From an uncultured Burkholderiales bacterium (GTDB taxonomy: Bacteria; Pseudomonadota; Gammaproteobacteria; Burkholderiales; Burkholderiaceae_C): a stretch of 60,166 bases of DNA. Below are positions 53,188-60,166 of the stretch, in pieces. Under the pieces are notes generated by a model. That model was not told the origin of the DNA. It ran no database searches and worked only from the letters and a program-made list of their open reading frames with translations. The DNA lies in assembly GCA_937873395.1 (NCBI GenBank), contig CALMYH010000079.1, positions 1 through 60,166 of the forward strand, read 5' to 3'. The stretch's first letter is position 1. Every line of letters starts with the position of its first letter. The position numbers and the translations under genes were made by a program.

Positions 53188-54678
53188 ATGCCTGAGACAA
53201 CCACCGCCTCGATCCTTGTCGTCGACGACGAACCCGACCTGCGCACACTCTACGAGCTGACCCTGCTGAGGGAAGGCCATGAAGTGGTATCGGCCCCGGA
53301 CCTGACCCTGGCGCGCGAATGGCTGGCCCAGCGGCGCTTTGACGTGCTGATCACCGACATGCGCCTGCCCGACGGCCTCGGACTGGAGCTGTTGCACGAG
53401 CTGGCCGAAAACCAGCGCACCGAAAAAAGCATCGTCATCACGGCGTACGGCTCGGCCGAAAACGCGGTCGAAGCCCTCAAGAGCGGAGCATTCGACTATC
53501 TGACCAAGCCTGTCGACCTCAAGCAGCTGCGCGCCGCAGTGACCGCAGCCATGACCAGTCAGCGCCACCTCCCGGTGGCACGCCAGCCCGACCCGTCCCT
53601 GGCACAGGATCATCCCGCCGCTCCTTCGGCCGCCCCGCCGCCGCCTGCCGGGGTGCGCGCCCTGGCCCGCATCGTGGGCGCTTCGACCGTGATCCAGCAG
53701 ATCAAGGGCCGCATCGAAAAGGTGGCCACCAGCATGGCACCGGTTCTGATTCTGGGCGAATCGGGCACGGGCAAGGAACTGGTGGCCAGGGCCGTGCACG
53801 AGTGCAGCCACCGATGCAACGGGCCGTTCGTGGCCGTCAACTGCGGCGCCATACCCGAGCACCTGATCGAGGCCGAGTTCTTCGGCGCCCGCAAAGGGGC
53901 CTACACCGGCGCCACCCAGGACAGGGAAGGCTTTTTCCAGGCCGCCCGTGGAGGCACCCTGTTCCTGGATGAAATCGGCGACCTGCCCCTGGCCATGCAG
54001 GCCAAGCTGCTGCGCGTGATCCAGGAGCGGCGCGTCCGGCCACTGGGCAGCGTGCAGGAAGATCCGGTCGACGTCCGGCTGGTCAGCGCCACCCACCGCA
54101 ACCTGGCTGCCATGGTGCAGGCCGGCGAGTTCCGTCAGGACCTGTTCTACCGCCTTAACGTGATCGAGTTGCGCACGCCCTCGCTGCGGGAACGGCGCGA
54201 AGACCTGCCGCAGCTTGCCAACGCGCTGCTGCAGCGCATCTGCCAGGACAGCGGGCAGCACGCCCCCGAACTCTCATCCGCTGCCTTGGACTGGATACGT
54301 GCCCATCCGCTGGAAGGCAATGTGCGTGAGCTGGAGAACCTGCTGCAGAGGGCACTGGCGTTGAGCAACGGGGAGAGACTCGATCCGGACGACTTCGGCG
54401 CGGAACCCTCGTCCGGTCTGCTCGCTCCGTCTGCCTCGGTGGCCACCCCCGCCGCGGCACCCGGACCCGACACCCCGGCGAAGACTGCGATGATCCCCAC
54501 CGACCTGCAGCGTTTTCTGGACGAGCAGGAGCGCGAGGTGCTGCTCCAGGCCCTCAAGGAGTGCGGCTACAACCGCACTGCGGCGGCCGCCCGCCTGGGC
54601 CTGAACCTCAGGCAGATGCGCTACCGGATCCAGCGCCTGGGCATTGCCATGCCGTCGGACGACGACGATGGCGCCTGA
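53188..54678 (+). CDS. pilR: Sigma-54-dependent response regulator PilR
   Basis: This 496-residue regulator has a receiver with D57 (I-T-D-M-R-L-P-D-G), a proline/alanine-rich linker, an AAA+ domain with Walker A G-E-S-G-T-G-K-E and the canonical sigma-54 loop G-A-Y-T-G-A at 237-242, and a Fis-type helix-turn-helix (A-A-A-R-L-G-L-N-L-R-Q-M-R-Y-R). It activates pilA with RNA polymerase sigma-54. Its stop overlaps ampD by 11 bases. Confidence 0.94.
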   Translation: MPETTTASILVVDDEPDLRTLYELTLLREGHEVVSAPDLTLAREWLAQRRFDVLITDMRLPDGLGLELLHELAENQRTEKSIVITAYGSAENAVEALKSGAFDYLTKPVDLKQLRAAVTAAMTSQRHLPVARQPDPSLAQDHPAAPSAAPPPPAGVRALARIVGASTVIQQIKGRIEKVATSMAPVLILGESGTGKELVARAVHECSHRCNGPFVAVNCGAIPEHLIEAEFFGARKGAYTGATQDREGFFQAARGGTLFLDEIGDLPLAMQAKLLRVIQERRVRPLGSVQEDPVDVRLVSATHRNLAAMVQAGEFRQDLFYRLNVIELRTPSLRERREDLPQLANALLQRICQDSGQHAPELSSAALDWIRAHPLEGNVRELENLLQRALALSNGERLDPDDFGAEPSSGLLAPSASVATPAAAPGPDTPAKTAMIPTDLQRFLDEQEREVLLQALKECGYNRTAAAARLGLNLRQMRYRIQRLGIAMPSDDDDGA

Positions 54679-55303
54679 CACCCCCCGGCAAGGCCTGGAC
54701 CCGGCGTGGGAGGGTGGCTGGCTGAGTGGCGCGCGTCGCTGCCCTTCGCCCAACCACGGTGACCGCCCGGCGACGGCCAGCATCGATCTGATCGTGCTGC
54801 ACTCGATCAGCCTGCCCCCCGGGGTATACGGCGGGCCGGAGATCGAACAGCTGTTCACCAACCGGCTCGACTGGGATGCGCACCCTTACTTCGACCGGAT
54901 TCGAGGGCTGCAGGTCTCCAGCCACTTCCTGGTGCGTCGCGACGGCGAAGTGCTGCAATTCGTCGATGCCGATGCGAGGGCCTGGCACGCCGGCGCATCC
55001 TGGTGGCGCGGGCGCGGGCAGTGCAACGACGACTCCATCGGCATCGAGCTCGAGGGTCTGGAAGGCAACCCCTTCGAACCCATCCAGTACACGCAACTGG
55101 CACGACTGTGTGAGGCCATTCGCCAGCGTTATCCGATTCGTCACATTGCCGGGCATGAACACATCGCCCCGGGCCGCAAGCACGATCCGGGTACCGGTTT
55201 CGACTGGACGGCGCTGCGGCGCTCGCTGCGCTGGGACATGGCCTGTTTCCCGCCCACAACAACAGCAGGGACATCGCCCTGCGACCCTGGCTCTGACGCG
55301 TGA
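54668..55303 (+). CDS. ampD: 1,6-anhydro-N-acetylmuramyl-L-alanine amidase AmpD
   Basis: This encodes 211 residues of the amidase_2 family with the zinc ligands in V-L-H-S-I-S-L-P and A-G-H-E-H-I-A-P-G-R-K-H-D-P-G. It is cytoplasmic and recycles anhydro-muropeptides; loss commonly derepresses AmpC beta-lactamase in species that have it. The start at 54668 overlaps the end of pilR. The C-terminal end after D-W-T-A-L-R is variable. Confidence 0.94.
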   Translation: MAPDTPRQGLDPAWEGGWLSGARRCPSPNHGDRPATASIDLIVLHSISLPPGVYGGPEIEQLFTNRLDWDAHPYFDRIRGLQVSSHFLVRRDGEVLQFVDADARAWHAGASWWRGRGQCNDDSIGIELEGLEGNPFEPIQYTQLARLCEAIRQRYPIRHIAGHEHIAPGRKHDPGTGFDWTALRRSLRWDMACFPPTTTAGTSPCDPGSDA

Positions 55304-55511
55304 ACCGCCTCGATCGCCTGACTGCAGGAACGACGCGCCCTGCAAGGGAAAATGCCCCCGAAAACCGCGCCGCTGCAAGCAAGAAAGCGGCCCAAGCGCA
55401 TGTTTTCTGGCCTGACGCCACGCCCCCGTGCGGGCCGGCCACCGCAGTGGCCCGCATGGCATTTTGTCTGGCGAAAAGAGCGGATGCCAAAATCCGGGTG
55501 TTTTCCCGAAC

Positions 55512-55527
55512 ACACTACCGGTAGTGG
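55512..55527. promoter_or_regulatory. NrdR box 1
   Basis: ACACTACCGGTAGTGG is close to the NrdR consensus acaCwAtATaTwGtgt; outer bases match, the centre is C/G-rich. It lies just upstream of the -35 of the nrdA promoter, and its centre is 32 bases from that of box 2, the usual three-helical-turn spacing for NrdR tandem boxes. Confidence 0.75.
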
Positions 55528-55528
55528 C

Positions 55529-55557
55529 TTGAACCCCACCCGCACACCATATATAGT
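55529..55557 (+). promoter_or_regulatory. Sigma-70 promoter of nrdA
   Basis: -35 TTGAAC (55529-55534), 17-base spacer, -10 TATAGT (55552-55557). The -10 falls inside NrdR box 2, so NrdR binding would block polymerase. Confidence 0.78.
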
Positions 55558-55559
55558 GT
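55544..55559. promoter_or_regulatory. NrdR box 2
   Basis: ACACCATATATAGTGT matches the NrdR consensus nearly perfectly. Together with box 1 it brackets the nrdA promoter. NrdR is a zinc/ATP-cone repressor of ribonucleotide reductase genes; its own gene is not in the window. Confidence 0.88.
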
Positions 55560-55719
55560 GCGCCGGCGTGAACGAAAACTTCAACGCCTTCACCCGAGCC
55601 CATGTTGCACCAGGCCCCCCAGCGTGTCTGGCCACCGATCTGAGCGCTTGCGGTGCGCGCACAGCCCGCATCCGGTCCCGCCGCCGGACCGGAAACCCAG
55701 AACAAATGAAAGAGGAACC

Positions 55720-58593
55720 ATGCAGACCGCCGAATCCACCGACCTGTCATCCCGCCATGCCATGCCTTTTCCGGCTTCCGAAGCTGCTCACGCATCGCCC
55801 GGCACCTCGGTTTATGCCCACTATCAGATCATCCGCCGCAACGGCGCCGTGGTGTCCTTTGAACCGAGCAAGATCGCCGTCGCCATGATGAAGGCCTTCC
55901 TGGCGGTGCACGGCACCCAGGGGGCGGCTTCGGCCAGCGTGCGGGAAACGGTGGACGAGCTGACGCAGAGCGTGATCCGCGCCCTGATGCGCTCGCGTCC
56001 GGGTGGCGGCACCTTCCACATTGAAGACGTGCAGGACCAGGTCGAACTCGGCCTCATGCGCAGCGGTTACCACGAAGTGGCCCGCGCCTATGTGCTCTAC
56101 CGCGAACGCCGCGCCCAGGAACGCGCCCAGCAGGCACAGGCCAGCCAGCAGGCCGCCGAGCCCACCCTGCATGTCTCCGACCGCGGCCAGCGCGTGCCGC
56201 TGGACATCGCTTCGCTGCAAGGCCTGATCGAATCGGCCTGTGCCGGCCTCGGCACCGAGGTCCGCCCGGAGCCGATCCTGGCCGAGACCAAGCGCAACCT
56301 GTACGACGGCGTCCCCATGGAAGAGGTCTACAAGGCCTCCATCCTGGCCGCGCGCACGCTGATCGAGAAAGACCCGGACTACACCTACGCCACCGCCCGC
56401 CTGCTGCTGCACACCATCCGCAAGGAGATCCTGGGCGAAGAGGTGCCCCAATCGGCCATGGGCGAGCGTTACGCCGAGTATTTCCCCGGCTTCATCAAGC
56501 GCGGCGTCGAGGCCGAGCTGCTCAATCCCGAGCTGCTCAACTACGACCTGCGCAAGCTGGGTGCCGCGCTCAAGCCCGAGCGCGACCTGCAGTTCGACTA
56601 CCTGGGCCTGCAGACCCTGTACGACCGTTATTTCCTGCATGTGCGAAAGACCCGCATCGAGATGCCACAGGCCTTCTTCATGCGCGTCGCCATGGGGCTG
56701 GCCCTCAACGAAATCGACCGCGAAGCGCGCGCCATCGAGTTCTACGAAGTGCTGTCCTCGTTCGACTTCATGAGCAGCACGCCCACGCTTTTCAACAGCG
56801 GCACGCTGCGCTCGCAGCTGTCCAGCTGTTACCTCACCACCGTGCCTGACGACCTCGACGGCATCTACGAGTCCATCAAGGAAAACGCCCTGCTGTCGAA
56901 GTTCGCCGGAGGCCTGGGCAACGACTGGACCCGCGTGCGTGCCCTGGGCGCCCACATCAAGGGCACCAACGGCGAGTCGCAGGGCGTGGTGCCTTTCCTG
57001 AAGGTGGTCAACGACACCGCCGTGGCGGTCAACCAGGGCGGCAAGCGCAAGGGCGCGGTCTGCACCTACCTGGAAACCTGGCACCTGGACATCGAGGAAT
57101 TCCTGGAGCTGCGCAAGAACACCGGCGACGACCGCCGCCGCACCCACGACATGAACACGGCGAACTGGATCCCCGATCTGTTCATGAGGCGCGTGATGGA
57201 AAAAGCCGACTGGAGCCTGTTCTCGCCGAACGACGTGCCGGACCTGCACGACCGCTTCGGCGCCGACTTCGAGCGCGCCTACGTCGCCTACGAAGAGAAG
57301 GCCGCCCGGGGCGAGATCAAGCCTTACCGCAAGGTGCCGGCGGTCGACCTGTGGCGCAAGATGCTCTCGATGCTGTTCGAGACCGGCCATCCCTGGATCA
57401 CCTTCAAGGACGCCTGCAACGTGCGCAGCCCGCAGCAGCACGCCGGCGTGGTGCACAGCTCCAACCTGTGCACCGAGATCACGCTCAACACCAGCGACAC
57501 GGAAACTGCGGTCTGCAACCTGGGCTCGGTGAACCTGCTCAAGCACATCAAGGACGGCCAGCTCGACCACACCAAGCTGCAGCAGACGATCAACACCGCG
57601 ATGCGCATGCTCGACAACGTGATCGACATCAACTACTACGCGGTGAAGAAAGCGCGCGACTCCAACCTGCGCCACCGTCCGGTCGGCCTGGGCATCATGG
57701 GCTTCCAGGACGCGCTGTACGAGATGCGCATCCCTTACGCCTCGGACGCGGCGGTCGAATTCGCCGACCGCTCCATGGAAGCGGTCTGCTACCACGCCTA
57801 CTGGGCCTCCACCGAGCTGGCGCGAGAGCGCGGCCGTTACAGCAGCTACAAGGGCTCGCTGTGGGACCAGGGCATCCTGCCACCGGACACCCTGGAACTG
57901 CTGAGCCGGGAGCGCGGCGGTTATGTGGATGTCGATCGCTCGAGCACGCTCGACTGGGACGCCTTGCGCCAGAAGATCGCGCGCGACGGCATGCGCAACT
58001 CCAACTGCGTGGCCATCGCCCCGACCGCCACCATCTCCAACATCATCGGTGTCGATGCGTCCATCGAACCCTGCTTCGGCAACCTGTCGGTCAAGTCCAA
58101 CCTGTCGGGTGAGTTCACGGTCATCAACAGCTACCTGGTCAAGGACCTCAAGCGTCTGGGCCTGTGGGACGACGTGATGGTCATGGACCTCAAGCACTTC
58201 GACGGCTCGCTGCGCCAGATCGACCGAGTGCCACAGGACATCAAGGCCCTGTACGCCACCGCCTTCGAGGTCGAGCCGGTCTGGCTGGTCGAAGCCGCCT
58301 CGCGTCGGCAGAAGTGGATCGACCAGGCCCAGAGCCTGAACATCTACATGGCCGGCGCTTCGGGCAAGAAGCTGGACGAGACCTACAAGCTGGCCTGGCT
58401 GCGCGGCCTCAAGACCACCTATTACCTGCGTACCACGTCGGCCACGCAGGCCGAGAAATCCACCGGTCGCACCGGACAACTCAATGCGGTGGCCGTGCAC
58501 GCTCCGGCGTCTGCTTCGGCAGCACAGCAGGAGCCCGCCACCGACGTGAAGTTCTGTGCCATCGACGATCCAGGCTGCGAGGCCTGCCAGTGA
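55720..58593 (+). CDS. nrdA: Class Ia ribonucleotide reductase alpha subunit NrdA
   Basis: This encodes 957 residues. It has an N-terminal ATP-cone (I-I-R-R-N-G-A-V-V-S-F-E-P-S-K-I) and a second cone-like segment (V-S-D-R-G-Q-R-V-P-L-D-I-A-S-L), then the catalytic barrel with C370 (S-S-C-Y-L), N-x-C-x-E at 582-586 (thiyl radical C584), C599, the tyrosine pair in T-Y-Y-L-R, and the C-terminal swinging pair C953/C956 (C-E-A-C-Q). It reduces ribonucleoside diphosphates. The ATG at 55720 follows AGAGGA; further upstream frame is non-conserved. Confidence 0.97.
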   Translation: MQTAESTDLSSRHAMPFPASEAAHASPGTSVYAHYQIIRRNGAVVSFEPSKIAVAMMKAFLAVHGTQGAASASVRETVDELTQSVIRALMRSRPGGGTFHIEDVQDQVELGLMRSGYHEVARAYVLYRERRAQERAQQAQASQQAAEPTLHVSDRGQRVPLDIASLQGLIESACAGLGTEVRPEPILAETKRNLYDGVPMEEVYKASILAARTLIEKDPDYTYATARLLLHTIRKEILGEEVPQSAMGERYAEYFPGFIKRGVEAELLNPELLNYDLRKLGAALKPERDLQFDYLGLQTLYDRYFLHVRKTRIEMPQAFFMRVAMGLALNEIDREARAIEFYEVLSSFDFMSSTPTLFNSGTLRSQLSSCYLTTVPDDLDGIYESIKENALLSKFAGGLGNDWTRVRALGAHIKGTNGESQGVVPFLKVVNDTAVAVNQGGKRKGAVCTYLETWHLDIEEFLELRKNTGDDRRRTHDMNTANWIPDLFMRRVMEKADWSLFSPNDVPDLHDRFGADFERAYVAYEEKAARGEIKPYRKVPAVDLWRKMLSMLFETGHPWITFKDACNVRSPQQHAGVVHSSNLCTEITLNTSDTETAVCNLGSVNLLKHIKDGQLDHTKLQQTINTAMRMLDNVIDINYYAVKKARDSNLRHRPVGLGIMGFQDALYEMRIPYASDAAVEFADRSMEAVCYHAYWASTELARERGRYSSYKGSLWDQGILPPDTLELLSRERGGYVDVDRSSTLDWDALRQKIARDGMRNSNCVAIAPTATISNIIGVDASIEPCFGNLSVKSNLSGEFTVINSYLVKDLKRLGLWDDVMVMDLKHFDGSLRQIDRVPQDIKALYATAFEVEPVWLVEAASRRQKWIDQAQSLNIYMAGASGKKLDETYKLAWLRGLKTTYYLRTTSATQAEKSTGRTGQLNAVAVHAPASASAAQQEPATDVKFCAIDDPGCEACQ

Positions 58594-58620
58594 TTCATCG
58601 CTGTCGTGCGTGATCCCGAC

Positions 58621-58657
58621 GTGTTGTGACGCCCCATCCGATGCGGCGTCACAACAC
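58621..58657. repeat. 13-bp perfect hairpin between nrdA and nrdB
   Basis: GTGTTGTGACGCC (58621-58633) and its exact complement (58645-58657) around an 11-base loop. No T-run follows, so it is not a standard terminator. It may act as an RNA processing or stabilising structure, or a partial attenuator that sets the nrdA:nrdB ratio. Confidence 0.75.
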
Positions 58658-58684
58658 AATCTCACAGACGCGCGCTCGAGCCCT

Positions 58685-58712
58685 TTGCTTTTCAAGCCGA
58701 CACTTCGATAAT
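58685..58712 (+). promoter_or_regulatory. Candidate internal promoter for nrdB
   Basis: -35 TTGCTT (58685-58690), 16-base spacer, -10 GATAAT (58707-58712), 20 bases before the nrdB ATG. It could supply extra nrdB transcript independent of NrdR control. Confidence 0.45.
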
Positions 58713-58732
58713 CCGCTGAATTGGACACCAAT

Positions 58733-59878
58733 ATGTTGACCTGGGACGAACCCGTCACTCCCTCTCTGAAGCCTCACACCTCTTCACAGCCAGCCTCCGT
58801 GCCGGCCGCGTCAGGCTCACTGTCCAAGTCCCCCGCCCCCGCTGCAGAAGCCACGCAAGCGCGCCGCGTCAATGCCGCCGACAAGCGCATCATCAACGGC
58901 CAGACCGACGTCAACCAGCTGGTGCCGTTCAAGTACAAGTGGGCGTGGGAGAAGTACCTCGCCACCTGCGCCAACCACTGGATGCCGCAGGAAGTGAACA
59001 TGAGCCGCGACATCGCGCTCTGGAAAGACCCGAACGGCCTGACCGAAGACGAGCGCCGCATCGTCAAGCGCAACCTCGGCTTCTTCGTCACCGCCGACTC
59101 GCTGGCCGCCAACAACATCACGCTGGGCACCTACCGCCACATCACGGCGCCCGAGTGCCGCCAGTTCCTGCTGCGCCAGGCCTTTGAAGAAGCCATCCAC
59201 ACCCACGCCTACCAGTACATCGTCGAGTCCCTGGGTCTGGACGAGGGCGAGATCTTCAACGCCTACCACGAGGTCCAGTCGATCCGCGACAAGGATGAGT
59301 TCCTGATCCCGTTCATCGACGCGATCATGGATCCGAACTTCAAGACCGGCACTCCCGAAGCCGACCAGACACTGCTCAAGTCGCTGATCGTGTTTGCCTG
59401 CCTGATGGAAGGCCTGTTCTTCTATGTCGGCTTCACGCAGATCCTCGCCCTGGGCCGCCAGAACAAGATGACCGGTGCTGCCGAGCAGTACCAGTACATC
59501 CTGCGCGACGAGTCCATGCACTGCAACTTCGGCATCGACCTGATCAACGCGATCAAGCTCGAGAACCCGATGCTCTGGACGCCCGAATTCAAGGCCGAGA
59601 TCAAGGCCCTGTTCCTGAAGGCGGTCGATCTGGAGTACCGCTACGCCGAAGACACCATGCCCCGCGGCGTGCTGGGCCTCAATGCGTCGATGTTCAAGGG
59701 TTACCTGCGCTACATCGCCAACCGCCGTGCCACCCAGATCGGTCTGGAGCCCCTGTTCCCCAACGAAGAAAACCCGTTCCCCTGGATGAGCGAAATGATC
59801 GACCTGAAGAAGGAACGCAACTTCTTCGAGACCCGCGTCATCGAGTACCAGTCCGGTGGTGCGCTGTCCTGGGACTGA
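58733..59878 (+). CDS. nrdB: Class Ia ribonucleotide reductase beta subunit NrdB
   Basis: This 381-residue ferritin-like subunit shows E153-x2-H156-x3-Y160 (E-A-I-H-T-H-A-Y), equivalent to E. coli Glu115, His118 and radical Tyr122; further di-iron ligands occur in E-G-L-F-F-Y-V-G and R-D-E-S-M-H. The sequence is of the Pseudomonas/Chlamydia-like branch but keeps the radical tyrosine. The ATG at 58733 is preferred to a TTG four codons upstream. The first 50 residues are a low-complexity tail before the conserved domain. Confidence 0.96.
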   Translation: MLTWDEPVTPSLKPHTSSQPASVPAASGSLSKSPAPAAEATQARRVNAADKRIINGQTDVNQLVPFKYKWAWEKYLATCANHWMPQEVNMSRDIALWKDPNGLTEDERRIVKRNLGFFVTADSLAANNITLGTYRHITAPECRQFLLRQAFEEAIHTHAYQYIVESLGLDEGEIFNAYHEVQSIRDKDEFLIPFIDAIMDPNFKTGTPEADQTLLKSLIVFACLMEGLFFYVGFTQILALGRQNKMTGAAEQYQYILRDESMHCNFGIDLINAIKLENPMLWTPEFKAEIKALFLKAVDLEYRYAEDTMPRGVLGLNASMFKGYLRYIANRRATQIGLEPLFPNEENPFPWMSEMIDLKKERNFFETRVIEYQSGGALSWD

Positions 59879-59931
59879 CCCCTTCGACGGGACCGGCCAC
59901 ACCTTCCTGCACCATGCGCTCCCTCACCAAG

Positions 59932-59970
59932 ACCCTGTATCCGGTGCCTCGGCATCTGGTGCAGGGTTTT
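59932..59970 (+). terminator. Possible terminator after nrdB
   Basis: ACCCTG (59932-59937) pairs with CAGGGT (59962-59967), followed by TTT. The loop is long (24 bases) with weak internal pairing, so this is a poor but plausible terminator 50 bases after the nrdB stop. Confidence 0.4.
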
Positions 59971-59988
59971 GTCACAGCGTTCAACCTT

Positions 59989-60024
59989 CTGCGGTCACCG
60001 GTGGATGCATCCACCCGACCGCAG
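59989..60024. repeat. Compound palindrome in the leader of the histone-like gene
   Basis: Outer arms CTGCGGTC (59989-59996) and GACCGCAG (60017-60024) are exact complements, and the centre GTGGATGCATCCAC (60001-60014) is a perfect palindrome. A strong hairpin or cruciform can form. It may end nrdAB transcription, shape the histone-gene leader, or be a protein site. Confidence 0.65.
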
Positions 60025-60034
60025 GGGGCTGAAT

Positions 60035-60063
60035 CACTTCGTCGGACACGTTCGACCGAAGTG
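60035..60063. repeat. Second hairpin before the histone-like gene
   Basis: CACTTCG (60035-60041) pairs with CGAAGTG (60057-60063), with TCG/CGA pairing just inside. It lies 17 bases before the AAGGAG ribosome-binding site of the histone-like gene. Confidence 0.5.
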
Positions 60064-60092
60064 CTCTTTGCAACTTGATCAAGGAGAAAACA

Positions 60093-60166
60093 ATGGCAAC
60101 TGCGAAAAAAGCCCCGGCCAAGAAGGCCGCTCCGGCGAAGAAGGCCGCTCCGGCGAAGAAGGCCGC
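60093..60166 (+). CDS. Histone H1-like DNA-binding protein (partial, cut by window end)
   Basis: The first 24 codons read M-A-T-A-K-K-A-P-A-K-K-A then repeats of A-P-A-K-K-A. This lysine/alanine/proline repeat is that of bacterial histone H1-like (HctB/AlgP-type) proteins that bind and compact DNA. AAGGAG at 60081 is a strong ribosome-binding site. The 18-base repeat unit is coding, not a separate repeat element. Full length is unknown since the window ends here. Confidence 0.85.
   Translation, partial: MATAKKAPAKKAAPAKKAAPAKKA

Larger units (their letters stand above)
55304..55719 (+). other. Upstream region of nrdA without a coding gene
   Basis: This 416-base stretch separates ampD and nrdA. 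The first 200 bases show no recognisable gene or clear terminator, only a weak 6-bp hairpin (TGCAGG with CCTGCA) near 55320. The second half carries a promoter and two NrdR boxes. The transcript leader from about 55564 to the nrdA start would be about 155 bases, with AGAGGA as ribosome-binding site at 55711. Confidence 0.7.

Noticed and set aside
53896-53913. Degenerate sigma-54 loop in PilR
   Set aside because: Checked because GlrR has a variant; PilR reads G-A-Y-T-G-A, a normal functional form.
55747-58758. Open frame of about 1000 codons antisense to nrdA
   Set aside because: Mirror frame of a strongly conserved gene; composition is typical of codon-bias artefacts and it has no ribosome-binding site.
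59186-59212. Possible chlamydia-like NrdB lacking the radical tyrosine
   Set aside because: The overall sequence resembles that branch, but E-A-I-H-T-H-A-Y shows the tyrosine is present at the Tyr122 position.
60093-60166. Tandem 18-base repeat at the window end as a CRISPR or satellite
   Set aside because: The repeat is in frame, encodes A-P-A-K-K-A units, and follows a strong ribosome-binding site; it is the coding repeat of a histone H1-like protein.

Overview
This is a gene-dense, high-GC chromosomal segment of a motile betaproteobacterium, most likely order Burkholderiales (Comamonadaceae or a close relative). The assignment rests on gene content and order: a complete fliE-to-fliR flagellar run followed by che genes, a phenylacetate (paaK/paaI/paaG) block, the ffh-ccsA-PP0621-pilS-pilR-ampD-nrdA-nrdB-histone-like order, and a glrK/qseG/glrR three-gene set. 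No organism name can be read from the sequence itself. No rRNA, insertion sequence, prophage or CRISPR array was seen, and the only tRNA is tRNA-Met(CAT).

Region 1 (1-23.9 kb) is motility and signalling. It holds the end of fliS, then fliT, fliE on the opposite strand, fliF-G-H-I-J-K, fliL-M-N-O-P-Q-R, and a minus-strand kinase/NarL-type regulator/lipoprotein operon. A chemotaxis operon follows: short CheZ-like protein, cheY, cheA, cheR, cheD, cheB. Its first gene is preceded by a clear sigma-28 (FliA) promoter. Next come a periplasmic SUOX-fold protein overlapping a hybrid histidine kinase, and an unknown protein on the other strand with its own sigma-28-like promoter, which suggests an unrecognised flagellar-regulon member.

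Region 2 (23.9-39.4 kb) is metabolic and mixed. It contains an FAD monooxygenase/DUF2783 pair whose ribosome-binding site lies inside a perfect 14-bp hairpin; a MOSC protein; a UbiH-family hydroxylase, dsbC, a DUF3429 protein and an M61 peptidase; paaG-paaI-paaK facing an enoyl-CoA hydratase across two operator-like palindromes; tRNA-Met with promoter and terminator; YaeQ; an AhpD-like protein; and a lipocalin / truncated photolyase / DASH cryptochrome operon.

Region 3 (39.4-48.7 kb) holds miaB, the glrK-qseG-glrR sigma-54 system and opgG-opgH for osmoregulated periplasmic glucans. Between glrR and opgG lie two GlrR-type TGTC-N10-GACA-like sites, a perfect IHF consensus and a sigma-54 -24/-12 promoter. 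The two systems therefore appear to be wired together; this is the strongest candidate new regulatory link in the window.

Region 4 (48.7-60.2 kb) holds a CbiM-like protein, ffh, ccsA, a PP0621 protein, pilS-pilR, ampD, nrdA with a double NrdR box, nrdB, and the start of a lysine/alanine-repeat histone H1-like gene cut by the window end.
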